A DNA stretch of 64,000 nt, taken from assembly GCA_017303935.1 (NCBI GenBank), contig JAFLBD010000001.1:1-64000 (forward strand). The letters are read 5' to 3'. A program made the translations under genes and the position numbers. Position 1 is the stretch's first letter. Every line of letters starts with the position of its first letter. Below are positions 49,802-58,342 of the stretch, piece after piece. Below the pieces are notes generated by a model that saw only the letters and a program-made list of their open reading frames with translations, did no database searches and was not told the DNA's origin. The stretch is from Armatimonadota bacterium. Lineage in GTDB: Bacteria > Armatimonadota > Fimbriimonadia > Fimbriimonadales > Fimbriimonadaceae.

Positions 49802-50862
49802 TACATTTTGAGCTTGAAGATCATGTATTCCAGCATTTTGAGAAGGTACGCCAGCACCATGATCATCAAAAGCACGCTCAAGACTTCCTGCATGATTGGA
49901 AGTTGATCGTTTTGAGCGATGTTTGGTTTGCCCGTGAGAGTTGCTTGCCCCAAGAACTTGTCGGCGAAACTCAAAATCCCACCCACTCCAGCTTTTATGG
50001 CATCTCTGCCAACCAGGTAAATCGAAAGGACGAAGAGGAGAGTGAGTGGAAGCAACAGCTTGTACTTATGCTTCTGATGTTCGTTGTAGATCACGCATTG
50101 TTGGCAACGCTTGATCTTAATCTCCATCGGCAAACTGGTGTTATACGGAATGAACTTTGCGGCGGCAATTGCATCCTTCGGGATCGGCTTGCCCTCCATC
50201 GCGTTTTGAATCACCTTTTCTTCGCACATACACCCGACGCGCTCCTTCCAGCAGGTAAGACGAGTGTGATAGATCGGACATTTTTCGCGGACAAATTTTC
50301 GGCAGTACGGCAGCTGCCAGCACTTGCCCATGAACACGTTTTGGCGATCGTCTTCTTCGCGAACGCCCTTGCCGTACTTGAGCGAATCAGCTTTGCTGCC
50401 CTCTTTTGCCCGGTCACGAACGCGCGTGATGACGTCGAAAAGGGTGACGATGACCGTGACGATTCCTATCGCGAACCCAGCCGTTTGAACTCGCTGGAGC
50501 GCCGTCGCGGCAACTTGTTCGACACTACCCCCTACGAATTGAGGCAGGAAAACTGGGGCCATCACGATCGCTATCGTGACGATGATGAGTAAGACGCTGA
50601 GGACTTCTTCGCCCCAAAAAACGATGGCGGCACCAATCGCCATGATCAGTCCGCTGATCGCGGCGACTCGGCCAAACATGTCGACCATCTGGGTCGCTTT
50701 GGCGACATCGGTCGGCTGTGCACCGGCAAAGCTGAAGAAGTAGTAAAGGAGAAATCCTATACCGCCGAGGAGTCCGATTCCCCCGGCATAAAACAAAAGC
50801 CTGCTGACAGTATCCTGCAGACCACTTAGAAAGTCCTCTACTCCTTCTCCAGATTTTCGCAT
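49801..50862 (-). CDS. six-helix membrane protein with an eight-cysteine 'CW' cytoplasmic loop
   Basis: A 353-residue protein with four N-terminal hydrophobic segments (about 21-45, 66-84, 88-108, 128-148), a central soluble loop (149-268) and two C-terminal segments (about 269-285 and 325-348). The loop holds Cys181, 187, 195, 204, 211, 213, 253 and 256 in the pattern CW-x5-C-x7-CP-x7-CW-x6-C-x-C then CxxC. The paired CW and CP motifs resemble a 'two-CW' domain, likely binding zinc or an Fe-S cluster. Function is unknown. It lies 3 bases downstream of efp and overlaps rtcA (TAATG). Confidence 0.75.
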   Translation of the reverse strand: MRKSGEGVEDFLSGLQDTVSRLLFYAGGIGLLGGIGFLLYYFFSFAGAQPTDVAKATQMVDMFGRVAAISGLIMAIGAAIVFWGEEVLSVLLIIVTIAIVMAPVFLPQFVGGSVEQVAATALQRVQTAGFAIGIVTVIVTLFDVITRVRDRAKEGSKADSLKYGKGVREEDDRQNVFMGKCWQLPYCRKFVREKCPIYHTRLTCWKERVGCMCEEKVIQNAMEGKPIPKDAIAAAKFIPYNTSLPMEIKIKRCQQCVIYNEHQKHKYKLLLPLTLLFVLSIYLVGRDAIKAGVGGILSFADKFLGQATLTGKPNIAQNDQLPIMQEVLSVLLMIMVLAYLLKMLEYMIFKLKM

Positions 50863-50865
50863 GCG

Positions 50866-51444
50866 TTATTTCTTGTTGACGCGTTCGATATAGTTACCGT
50901 CGCGGGTATCTATCTTGATCGTGTCGCCTTCATTGATATGATAAGGCACTTGAACTTTAGCACCAGTTTCAACTACCGCGCCCTTGGTCGAGCTTCCGCT
51001 AACGGTATCTCCCTTGATGCCTGGCTCTGCCTCAACAATACGAAGCTCTACAAAGTTTGGAAGTTCATAAGTAATGACTTGATCGTCGACGGCTAGCCCG
51101 ATGATCTTGCTTTCTTCCTTCAAAAACTCGGCTCCTTGCCCCAGAATGTTCAGCGGGACATAGAGCTGATCGTAGCTTTCCAAGTCCATCAAGACCGCTT
51201 CTTGGTCGATATCGTTCTTGTAGAGGAACTGCAATTCCTTCTTTTCAAGGAACACCGCATCCACCTTTTCACCCGATCGGAAGGTCTTTTCGATGACGTT
51301 CCCGTTATCGACTCGGCGAAGTCTTGTGCGAACAAATGCGCCGCCCTTTCCGGGTTTTACATGCTGAAATTCGACGAGCACATAGGTTGCGCCGTCAATC
51401 TTCATGGCCATGCCATTACGAAAATCACTGGTATCTACTGCCAA
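50866..51444 (-). CDS. efp: translation elongation factor P
   Basis: A 192-residue EF-P (three OB/KOW-like domains) that relieves ribosome stalling at polyproline. The tip loop KPGKGGAF holds the Lys that is modified in many bacteria. The start is TTG at 51444, 7 bases after GGAG. A TACAAT -10 lies 42-47 bases upstream and a small hairpin (51459-51473) is in the leader, so efp likely has its own promoter within the nusB-accC run. Confidence 0.97.
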   Translation of the reverse strand: MAVDTSDFRNGMAMKIDGATYVLVEFQHVKPGKGGAFVRTRLRRVDNGNVIEKTFRSGEKVDAVFLEKKELQFLYKNDIDQEAVLMDLESYDQLYVPLNILGQGAEFLKEESKIIGLAVDDQVITYELPNFVELRIVEAEPGIKGDTVSGSSTKGAVVETGAKVQVPYHINEGDTIKIDTRDGNYIERVNKK

Positions 51445-51485
51445 AAGTTTCTCCGTTTCTACCTTCTTGGTAGATTCAAGAGGCT

Positions 51486-51491
51486 ATTGTA
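51486..51491 (-). promoter_or_regulatory. -10 element (TACAAT) of efp with conventional leader
   Basis: On the minus strand TACAAT gives a leader of about 35 bases containing a CTACC/GGTAG hairpin and a GGAG ribosome site before the TTG start. Confidence 0.4.
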
Positions 51492-51503
51492 CCGCCGCAG
51501 CAA

Positions 51504-52118
51504 CTACGAATCGCGCTTAAGTAACCAACCACCTTTTCGCAGTAATTCATGTTCCTCAGAACCTTCCTCTACGTCCATGTGATCCACTTCTATTGGTTGT
51601 GGGGTTTGCTCATCGTCTTCGCTGAGTGTCGAAGTGCCAACTTTGCTCGGGTCCCAGACTGCCTTCGAGGAACTCGGGAGATATTTGCCCAAAACGCCGT
51701 TTACGAACCGGCCGCTTTCTTCGGAGCCGAATTTCTTCGCCATGATCACCGCTTCGCTGATCGTCACCTTGGGTGGCATCGACTCGATGTGATCGAGCTC
51801 GAAAAACGCCATGCGCAAGATCGCTCGATCGACTTTGGCGATTCGGCTCAAATCCCAATTCTTTGAGAGAAGTGCTGAGATTTGCTCATCAATGACTTCA
51901 AGTTGTTCGACCGTGCCCTTGACGAGTGATTCGATGTACTCGATCGCTTCTGGAACAAACGGTTCGCGATTTGTCGCCGATTGAATCGCTTCATCAACCT
52001 CTGTTTCGGCAGTATCGATTTCGTACAATGCTTGAAACGCTGATTCACGCGCCAACCGTCGGCTCCGAACCAATTTAACCGGCTGTTCCTGCTCCTCCGG
52101 ATTCAATTCGTCACTCAT
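51504..52118 (-). CDS. nusB: transcription antitermination factor NusB
   Basis: A 204-residue NusB with the RNA/NusE-binding helical fold (RRLAREAAFQALY-like start, IAKVDRAILRMAFFELDHIESMPPKVTISEAVIMAKKFGSEES in parts). It supports rRNA antitermination. The C-terminus has a long acidic tail (EDDEQTPQPIE..EEGSEEHE) beyond the usual end near LPSSSK. The ATG at 52118 overlaps the accC stop (ATGA). Confidence 0.94.
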   Translation of the reverse strand: MSDELNPEEQEQPVKLVRSRRLARESAFQALYEIDTAETEVDEAIQSATNREPFVPEAIEYIESLVKGTVEQLEVIDEQISALLSKNWDLSRIAKVDRAILRMAFFELDHIESMPPKVTISEAVIMAKKFGSEESGRFVNGVLGKYLPSSSKAVWDPSKVGTSTLSEDDEQTPQPIEVDHMDVEEGSEEHELLRKGGWLLKRDS

Positions 52119-53473
52119 TGGACGAGCTCGACTTCCATCATTTGAGGCACGAACGCAGTTGAAAACTCACCGGAGATGAACCCTTCAGTTCGAACAAGTC
52201 GCCGCAAGAACGGGATATTGGTCTTGATGCCTTCGACATGAAACTCATCTAGAGCCACACGAAGTCGGTTCACTGCTGTCGCCCGATCTGGTCCGTAGAC
52301 GATCAGTTTGGCGATCATCGGGTCATAAAATGGCGAGATCAAAAAGCCAGTGTAGATGTGCGTGTCCATCCGGACACCAATTCCACCAGGCGCCATCCAT
52401 TGGGTGACGATGCCAGTTGATGGAGCGAAGTCGTTGTCCGGATCTTGTGCGGTGATTCTCGCTTCGATCGCGTGACCGTTAATATTCAGGTCATTTTGGC
52501 TGAACGGCATCTTCTCTCCCGCTGCGATTCGAAGCTGCAAGTGAACCAGGTCAAGGCCAGTGATCAATTCGGTGACCGGGTGCTCGACTTGGAGCCGGGT
52601 GTTCATTTCGAGGAAATAGAACTTGTAGTCTTTGTCCACCAAGAACTCGACCGTTCCAGCGTTCCAATAGCCAACAGATGCCGCGACTCGAACAGCCGCT
52701 TCGCCCATCTCCTTGCGAAGTGATTCTGGCATCCCGGCGAAGGGCGCCTCTTCGACAATTTTCTGATGTCTTAGGTTCTGAATGCTGCACTCGCGCTCAA
52801 AGCAGTAGACGCCATTGCCATGCTCGTCGAACAACACTTGAACTTCGACGTGCCGCGGTTCGACAACGCACTTCTCGACAAGCATGTCGCCATTTCCAAA
52901 GCTCGCTTGTGCTTCGGCTTGAGCAATCTTCCACTGCTTGACCAAATCGTCGGGTCCGTCCACACGTCGGATTCCGCGACCTCCGCCGCCGGCAACAGCT
53001 TTCAGCAGAACTGGATAGCCAATCGTTTCGGATAGCTCGATGGCTTCTTGCTCTGTGGGGACGACGTCTTCGGAACCGGGCACGACAGGGCAATTCGCCT
53101 TGATCGCAGCCTTTTTGGCCTCTGCCTTATCACCCATCGAAAAGATTGCGCTTGGTGGAGGCCCAATGAATTTGACTCCGATCCGCTCCAGTGATTCAGC
53201 AAAAGTTTGTCGTTCGCTGAAGTAGCCATAACCAGGGTGTACGGCATCGGCCCCACTGATTTCGACCGCCATCAGAACGTTCGCGAGGTTCAAATACGAA
53301 TCTGTGTTGGTCGCTTCACCTACGCAGATCGCTTCGTCGGCAAGCTTGACGTGGAGGCTCTCCCGGTCCGCTTCGCTATAAATGGCGACGGTGGGGATGC
53401 CAAGCGATTTGCAGGATCGAATGACACGTACGGCGATTTCGCCACGGTTTGCAATCAGAACTTTTTTGAACAT
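52115..53473 (-). CDS. accC: biotin carboxylase subunit of acetyl-CoA carboxylase
   Basis: A 452-residue ATP-grasp biotin carboxylase that carboxylates the biotinyl carrier in fatty-acid synthesis. VLIANRGEIAVRVIRSC, the Gly-rich ATP loop AVAGGGGRGIRRV, CSIQNLRHQKIVEEAPF and FLEMNTRLQVEHPVTE are canonical. I start at the ATG at 53473 (MFKKVLIAN), overlapping the upstream lipoprotein stop (ATGA). Its normal carrier partner is encoded nearby only as a form lacking the biotinylation Lys. Confidence 0.97.
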   Translation of the reverse strand: MFKKVLIANRGEIAVRVIRSCKSLGIPTVAIYSEADRESLHVKLADEAICVGEATNTDSYLNLANVLMAVEISGADAVHPGYGYFSERQTFAESLERIGVKFIGPPPSAIFSMGDKAEAKKAAIKANCPVVPGSEDVVPTEQEAIELSETIGYPVLLKAVAGGGGRGIRRVDGPDDLVKQWKIAQAEAQASFGNGDMLVEKCVVEPRHVEVQVLFDEHGNGVYCFERECSIQNLRHQKIVEEAPFAGMPESLRKEMGEAAVRVAASVGYWNAGTVEFLVDKDYKFYFLEMNTRLQVEHPVTELITGLDLVHLQLRIAAGEKMPFSQNDLNINGHAIEARITAQDPDNDFAPSTGIVTQWMAPGGIGVRMDTHIYTGFLISPFYDPMIAKLIVYGPDRATAVNRLRVALDEFHVEGIKTNIPFLRRLVRTEGFISGEFSTAFVPQMMEVELVQ

Positions 53474-53805
53474 CAGTATTTCCCGTGTCCTGGGTGGAGA
53501 CACTTTACTTTTCCGGTCGCTGGGTCATACTCATACGGCTCTTTGCCGATGGGGTCTGCCAACATTTCTGGCGGCAATTTTAAGACGGACATATCGGATG
53601 GAGGAGTCTCGTCAGAGGTCATGTATGCGGCAACAGCTTGTCGAATCTGCCGCAGGTTTGCCATACAAACTTCGTCCTTCGCGCGGGCCATCGATTGGCC
53701 CACAACGGTATTGCCAACTTTGTCCGCGCGCTGGTTTCCGTCCACGGAAAGGCACCCTTGGAGGCAGATTAAAAGCCCGGCAACTGCGATGTACTTCAGG
53801 GTCAT
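53473..53805 (-). CDS. small lipoprotein with a pilin/pseudopilin-like C-terminal motif
   Basis: A 110-residue protein with a lipobox (AGLLICLQGC-LS, Cys at about 18). Its C-terminus (PIGKEPYEYDP..TGKVKCLHPGHG) resembles the C-terminal region of type II secretion pseudopilins. It overlaps genes on both sides (ATGA twice), so it is embedded between the BCCP-like gene and accC. Why a small lipoprotein sits in an acc operon is not clear. Confidence 0.7.
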   Translation of the reverse strand: MTLKYIAVAGLLICLQGCLSVDGNQRADKVGNTVVGQSMARAKDEVCMANLRQIRQAVAAYMTSDETPPSDMSVLKLPPEMLADPIGKEPYEYDPATGKVKCLHPGHGKY

Positions 53806-54212
53806 GGCTTCACCTTCACGATCGCTTGGCCATATTGCACTGGTTGATTGGTCACGACTAGAGTCTCCGTAACTTCACCACTGACGTTGGAGACGACTTC
53901 ATTCTTGATCCCGAGAGCGACAACAAACCCAATCACATCGCCGCTGGAGATCTTGGCGCCTTCTTTCAGTTCGACTTTGCCTTCTTGGAAGAACCCGACG
54001 CAAGGGCTCTTCACTTCTTTGAAGTCGGGCGCAAGTTCGACAGAATCCGATTCAGCGACGGCATGCGATGGGATCGCGATCGGAGCAGGAGCCTCTGCTT
54101 GAATCACCGCGGAGAACTTTTCGTCGCCATTTTTGAGCCTAACATGCCGGAAACCGAGGTCCTTGGCGGCCTCAAGAGCATGCTTAATGGTTTCTCCATC
54201 CAAACCAGACAT
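53802..54212 (-). CDS. BCCP-like biotinyl domain protein lacking the biotinylation lysine
   Basis: A 136-residue relative of the acetyl-CoA carboxylase carrier AccB. The N-terminal helix (DGETIKHALEAAKDLGFRHVRLKNGDEK) and the C-terminal barrel (SPCVGFF...SSGDVIGFVV...VSGEVTETLVVTNQPVQYGQA) follow the BCCP pattern. At the AMKM biotinylation site the sequence is ALGI-K-N, so the modified Lys is replaced by Gly (residue 101), and the BCCP 'thumb' is shortened. It is thus probably not biotinylated. I start at the ATG at 54212 because TACACT lies 7 bases upstream; the TTG at 54233 is upstream of it. Confidence 0.78.
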   Translation of the reverse strand: MSGLDGETIKHALEAAKDLGFRHVRLKNGDEKFSAVIQAEAPAPIAIPSHAVAESDSVELAPDFKEVKSPCVGFFQEGKVELKEGAKISSGDVIGFVVALGIKNEVVSNVSGEVTETLVVTNQPVQYGQAIVKVKP

Positions 54213-54219
54213 GAGAACG

Positions 54220-54225
54220 AGTGTA
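54220..54225 (-). promoter_or_regulatory. -10 element (TACACT) of the BCCP-like/accC operon, apparently leaderless
   Basis: On the minus strand TACACT lies seven bases before the ATG at 54212. It is only a few bases downstream of the T-run of the preceding terminator. Confidence 0.45.
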
Positions 54226-54230
54226 CCGGA

Positions 54231-54280
54231 CAAAAAAAGGGCGGGCGCAATTTCTGGCTTGGGAGGAGAGTTGCACCCGC
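54231..54280 (-). terminator. rho-independent terminator of the dapF operon
   Basis: On the minus strand, stem GCGGGTGCAA / TTGCGCCCGC with one G-U pair is followed by CC and seven T. The stem is imperfect on the plus strand, so it is a minus-strand structure. It ends the thioesterase-orphan-dapF transcript before the acc-type promoter. The 131 bases 54281-54411 hold no clear feature. Confidence 0.8.
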
Positions 54281-54411
54281 TTAATAGCTGTCTTCGTTTG
54301 CGATTTTCGCTTCGATTTTAGGTGAGGGCTTATACTTATGCCCTTCTGCATGTTAAACGCATTAAACCTGAAAGAAAGTTCCGATTGATTTGGAAAATCT
54401 TGAACCGCGAC

Positions 54412-55236
54412 TTAAGTCCTAGATTCGATTTCCTGAATCACTTGCGACGAAATCGCACCAGAGAACACGCACCGCACTTCGGATTCCAATGTTACTTCGG
54501 ATTCATAGTGCTCCAAGCCGACCTTGACGAGCCCGCCAGTATTGAAGATTTCAATCGTTCCAGTGGTCCCGGTTTTCCTAGAATGGACGATCGCCGCAGC
54601 GGCCGAACCCGTTCCACAAGCCCTCGTCTCACCCACCCCGCGCTCGAATGGTCGCATCCTCAATTGCCCTGGTGCGATCGTCGTGACGAACATTGTGCTC
54701 GTCCGCTCAGGGAAAAGCAGATGATGTTCCAGAGCGGCACCAGTTTCAAAGAACTCGGCGTCGGAAAACGGTTGATCGTCGATAATCGTGTGGGCTGAAC
54801 CGGTAGATAAGCTCGAAATCCGCCACTCTCGGCCGTTCAATTGCACTGGATAGTCGAAGATCTCGGTTTCGGTGATCGCTGGAATCGCGTCCGGATTGAA
54901 CGAGCCCGAGCCAATATTCACCTTTGCCGATGAAGGGCCCGTGATCCAAACCTCCACATCTCGAGAGAAGTGGTGGATGACGTCATGTTCTCGGAGCCAT
55001 CCGATCTCGTGAGCGTGGACTGCCGCACAGCGCAGTCCGTTTCCACAAAAATCCTCGCTCCCATCGGGGTTGAACATGCGCAGTTGGCCCTTGTCTAGGA
55101 CCAAGAGCCCGTCTGCGCCGATTCCAAAATGGTGTGAACAGGTGCGCTGGGCAAGTTGCTCAAGATCTAGTTGGAACCCAGGATGGTGAACCAGAACAAA
55201 GTCATTCCCAGCAGCTTCGTACTTCCAGAATCTCAA
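54412..55236 (-). CDS. dapF: diaminopimelate epimerase
   Basis: A 274-residue two-domain epimerase converting LL- to meso-DAP for peptidoglycan and lysine. Catalytic cysteines are Cys64 (FCGNGLRC) and Cys207 (ETRACGTGSAAA). The usual GNPHAV element reads GSAHTII. I start at the TTG at 55236 (MRFWKYEAAGNDF), overlapping the upstream stop as TTGA; the longer frame lies in the upstream gene. It is translationally coupled to the orphan gene. Confidence 0.95.
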   Translation of the reverse strand: MRFWKYEAAGNDFVLVHHPGFQLDLEQLAQRTCSHHFGIGADGLLVLDKGQLRMFNPDGSEDFCGNGLRCAAVHAHEIGWLREHDVIHHFSRDVEVWITGPSSAKVNIGSGSFNPDAIPAITETEIFDYPVQLNGREWRISSLSTGSAHTIIDDQPFSDAEFFETGAALEHHLLFPERTSTMFVTTIAPGQLRMRPFERGVGETRACGTGSAAAAIVHSRKTGTTGTIEIFNTGGLVKVGLEHYESEVTLESEVRCVFSGAISSQVIQEIESRT

Positions 55237-57182
55237 CGAACGTGCTCCAACGAATACTGAGCCGAGGCAACGGTATCGTGATACCAACCACCATCGGGAC
55301 AAACCAATGGGAACCACCATGCAGAGGGTCGTAATCCTGCTTTCACAAGCCCTTTTGAAACGGTCACGGCATCTCGGACGAGTCGCAGCCGTTTGAGTTC
55401 CACCTCAAGGTCCAAATCCTTGCGGGACTTGTGTAATTCTTGAATTTCGGCCGAAGAAACGACTGAATTTTGCTTGCTTCGGATATCGGCATATTTGACC
55501 CAGCCGTCCGCAATTTGGGCATCAATTTCGGCAATTCTAGATTCGAACGATGCGCGCTTTTCAAGTTCTTCTGGCGACGGAGACTTTTCAAAAATCTCAG
55601 CCCGCCAATGTCGCCCCTTGTCGTGTTCAGTCGTATTTCTGATTTGCTTTAAAAGTTTGATCTCTTTGAGCAGTTCCGCCTTCTCGACTCGGAATTTCTC
55701 AACGTTTGACTGAAGGTTGATCATCCCCTCTTGGATCACTTCGTACCGATTCGCGAGGTCCGACCATGCCGAGCTTTGCTGCGTGCTCAGGAAATTCACC
55801 AGATCAACTGGGCGCCGCAGATCTTTGAGCCGGTCGAGCAGTTCAGATTGTTGCTTGACAGTAGTCCGCCAAAGTGACCCAAACGAAGAGGATGAGATAT
55901 CGTCCGCACCGAATGGCCTTCGGAACGGATCGGGAAGGCTCAACCAAACCTTGCAGTTCGCCAGTTCATCCCAGGTCGAATACTTGATTCGAAGGATCGG
56001 GTTCATCGGTGGGCAGTGTTCGCCGAGATTCTTGTGGAATTGGGTTGACCGCGGCACATAGCTTGACGCGCCTTCGTGGAACACAAACACGTGCTCTTGA
56101 GCTAGCATCCCAATGAGGCTCACCGCTTTTCCAACCAGCGTACATTTCGGCCCAAATTTGGATTCGATCGCCGCTGCCAAGTCTTCGATCGACTTCACAG
56201 GCTTCTTGGTCGTGATAAAGAGCGGCCTTTGAGCCATGACGATGATGGCCTTTGGCGCGATCCTCAATGTCCCGCGGCCATGTCCTGGCACGACCAAATC
56301 GAAGGGGATAGCCCACGATTTGAACTTATCTAAGGTGTAAATCTCGGAATGCCTGACGGCATCATTGTAGGCAGCTTTGGCGATCTCACTGGTCTCAGGT
56401 CGGAGGAAAAGATCGACGAGCTTAAACCGTGCGAGCGACGCTGTACTGGTGTTAAACCTCAGAAGTTCGGTCGTGCTTGTTGTCTCAGCAACGCTGGGTA
56501 CTCCGGCGACAAACTCGTGGAGCCTGGGCAGCAGAGCACGGAAAAACTGACTTAGAGATTGCCCGTTTGCTTGCTCGATAGCATCACAAACCAAGCTTCG
56601 GAGTTCCGCAGCTTTTTGCTTTGGAATACAGATCTGGCACCCCGGAATTCGGGAAAGAGACTCACTGATCGCCCAGTCGATTGCCTCGAGCAGTTTGGCC
56701 TCCAGCGGTCCTAGTGCTGTTTCAGCAATGACGGGCGTTTCATCGCCCATGAATGCAACACCCCGCCATCCCCAAGCTTCTGTGATTTCATCGAGCAGCG
56801 TGGGCCGAGATTTGGCGATTTTGGCGAGTTTGGCGCCAGACGCTTGCAGCTTTTCGCGGGTAACCACGGTTTCACTACCGAACAATGTGGAGATCTCACC
56901 CGCGGCACTCCAAAGTTCTCTGGTTGTGGTGTCGTTGTGGGGCAGAATCGCATAGTCAACGTCACCTGCCAACTTGCGACTGTGCTTGGCGAAATAGTCG
57001 GTGTCGTGAACGCCGGCGATGAATCTTCGCTCGTATCCGAGTTCTTTGGCGCAATTCGCCACGCCGATCTTCAGCGGTTCATCCCAGAGTGCGGTCTGAC
57101 CGAGAGCGAGGAACGGTGCACCAGGTGCGATAGCGTCTAGCTCTTTGAAGATCGCGGCGTGAGAGGGACAGAAAGAACTCAA
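55233..57182 (-). CDS. uncharacterised 649-residue protein with coiled coil
   Basis: I do not recognise the family. The N-terminal half has a globular, mixed alpha/beta feel (GAPFLALGQTALWDEPLK near 22, DYAILPHNDTTTRELW near 76, WGWRGVAFMGDETPVI near 143). A central VPGHGRGTLRIAPKAIIVM region (about 300) follows. Residues about 455-610 are a charged coiled coil (VIQEGMINLQSNVEKFRVEKAELL..., then KRASFESRIAEIDAQIADG). The C-terminus is WWFPLVCPDGGWYHD. No signal peptide. The TTG start at 57182 has no clear ribosome site. It is flanked by a thioesterase (10-base gap) and dapF (TTGA overlap). Confidence 0.7.
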   Translation of the reverse strand: MSSFCPSHAAIFKELDAIAPGAPFLALGQTALWDEPLKIGVANCAKELGYERRFIAGVHDTDYFAKHSRKLAGDVDYAILPHNDTTTRELWSAAGEISTLFGSETVVTREKLQASGAKLAKIAKSRPTLLDEITEAWGWRGVAFMGDETPVIAETALGPLEAKLLEAIDWAISESLSRIPGCQICIPKQKAAELRSLVCDAIEQANGQSLSQFFRALLPRLHEFVAGVPSVAETTSTTELLRFNTSTASLARFKLVDLFLRPETSEIAKAAYNDAVRHSEIYTLDKFKSWAIPFDLVVPGHGRGTLRIAPKAIIVMAQRPLFITTKKPVKSIEDLAAAIESKFGPKCTLVGKAVSLIGMLAQEHVFVFHEGASSYVPRSTQFHKNLGEHCPPMNPILRIKYSTWDELANCKVWLSLPDPFRRPFGADDISSSSFGSLWRTTVKQQSELLDRLKDLRRPVDLVNFLSTQQSSAWSDLANRYEVIQEGMINLQSNVEKFRVEKAELLKEIKLLKQIRNTTEHDKGRHWRAEIFEKSPSPEELEKRASFESRIAEIDAQIADGWVKYADIRSKQNSVVSSAEIQELHKSRKDLDLEVELKRLRLVRDAVTVSKGLVKAGLRPSAWWFPLVCPDGGWYHDTVASAQYSLEHVR

Positions 57183-57192
57183 AACAAAAAAC

Positions 57193-57618
57193 CTACGCTT
57201 TGTCTACGACAGGACTGGCTTCCAAGATTTCGCGAAGGAATGGTGGAATGGAAACCGCTTTAAATTCTGGCCCAACCAGAACGTGCCATGTGAACCCGGT
57301 GGCGCATAACACGCCCGTCTCGGCATTAAAGATTTCGTACTCGACTTTGATGGCGGCACGTTTTATCTCGCCGAGCCTAGTCCGAACCTCAACAAGATCA
57401 TCGTATTTGATTTCGTTCTTGTAGCGGCACCCGACTTCAACGACAGGAAGCTTGAATCCCAACTCCTCGACTTGCTTGTAGGGCAAGCCTCGTTCGCGGA
57501 AGAACGCCGATCGAGCTTGTTCCATCCAAACCAAATAGTTGGCGTAGTACGCATGCCCCATCTGGTCGGTCTCGGCATATCGGACTCGGATTTTCTCGGA
57601 AGTCACGTTTTCGCTCAC
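57193..57618 (-). CDS. acyl-CoA thioesterase (YbgC/4-HBT hotdog fold)
   Basis: A 141-residue hotdog-fold thioesterase. The catalytic motif YAETDQMGHAYYANYLVWMEQAR matches YbgC-like 4-HBT enzymes with Asp as general base (D-Q-M-G-H). It would hydrolyse acyl-CoA; the acyl chain is unknown. I start at GTG 57618 (SENVTSEKIRVRYAETD); TACTCT lies 4 bases upstream. Longer upstream frames run through the divergent ftsE. Confidence 0.9.
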   Translation of the reverse strand: MSENVTSEKIRVRYAETDQMGHAYYANYLVWMEQARSAFFRERGLPYKQVEELGFKLPVVEVGCRYKNEIKYDDLVEVRTRLGEIKRAAIKVEYEIFNAETGVLCATGFTWHVLVGPEFKAVSIPPFLREILEASPVVDKA

Positions 57619-57655
57619 GCCAAGAGTATGACGCGGGTACGCTGATTGTTTACGG

Positions 57656-58342
57656 ATGACGGGCTCGCCATACATCGATTTTCGCAGCGTGGAGGTTACG
57701 TACAACAAGTATGTGACCGCGCTCAAAGGAGTCTCCTTCACGGTTAGCCGGGGCGAGTTCTTGTTCCTTCTAGGGCGCACTGGATCAGGGAAATCCACGA
57801 TCTTAAAGCTTCTGAGCCGCGAAGTTCGCGAAACCAAAGGTCTAGTGCTTTTTGATGGCCAGGACCTTGGCGAGCTGAAAGAATCTGAGATTCCGATGCT
57901 TCGAAGGAAGATGGGGATCGTTCCACAAGACTATGGACTTCTCCCCAGAAAACGAGCCTGGGAAAACATCGGCTATGCCATGCGCGCGGTGGGACGAACC
58001 AAGAAGGAAGTCCGCAGGTCTGTCGGCGGAATTTTGGAAAGCGTGAACATTGGGCACCGAGCCGACGCTTTTCCTAGTGAGCTTTCTGGCGGGGAGCAGC
58101 AGAGGCTAGCCATTGCTCGCGCATTGATCAACAGCCCAGTCTTGATCTTGGCGGACGAACCTACAGGGAACCTCGACCCACAGCATTCCACAGAGATTAT
58201 TCAAGTGTTGCAAAAGCTCAACCAGGCTGGCGCAACTGTTCTAGTTGCGACTCACGACATGAGCGTCGTTGAGCAGTTCGGCGGGAGGATTCTCACGCTG
58301 GATTCGGGCACGATCGTGAGTGACGAGGTGCGAAATGCTTGA
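57656..58342 (+). CDS. ftsE: cell-division ABC transporter ATP-binding protein FtsE
   Basis: A 228-residue ATPase with Walker [12 protein letters not shown]-loop, signature [15 protein letters not shown], Walker [15 protein letters not shown] and the switch His (VATHDMSVV). With FtsX it couples ATP hydrolysis to activation of periplasmic peptidoglycan hydrolases at division. TACGCT lies 12 bases before the ATG. Overlaps ftsX by 8 bp. Confidence 0.96.
   Translation: MTGSPYIDFRSVEVTYNKYVTALKGVSFTVSRGEFLFLLGRTGSGKSTILKLLSREVRETKGLVLFDGQDLGELKESEIPMLRRKMGIVPQDYGLLPRKRAWENIGYAMRAVGRTKKEVRRSVGGILESVNIGHRADAFPSELSGGEQQRLAIARALINSPVLILADEPTGNLDPQHSTEIIQVLQKLNQAGATVLVATHDMSVVEQFGGRILTLDSGTIVSDEVRNA

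Noticed and set aside
49903-50592. 229-codon plus-strand frame opposite the CW membrane protein
   Set aside because: The minus-strand frame has membrane helices, a Cys pattern and tight coupling to its neighbours; the plus frame has nothing.
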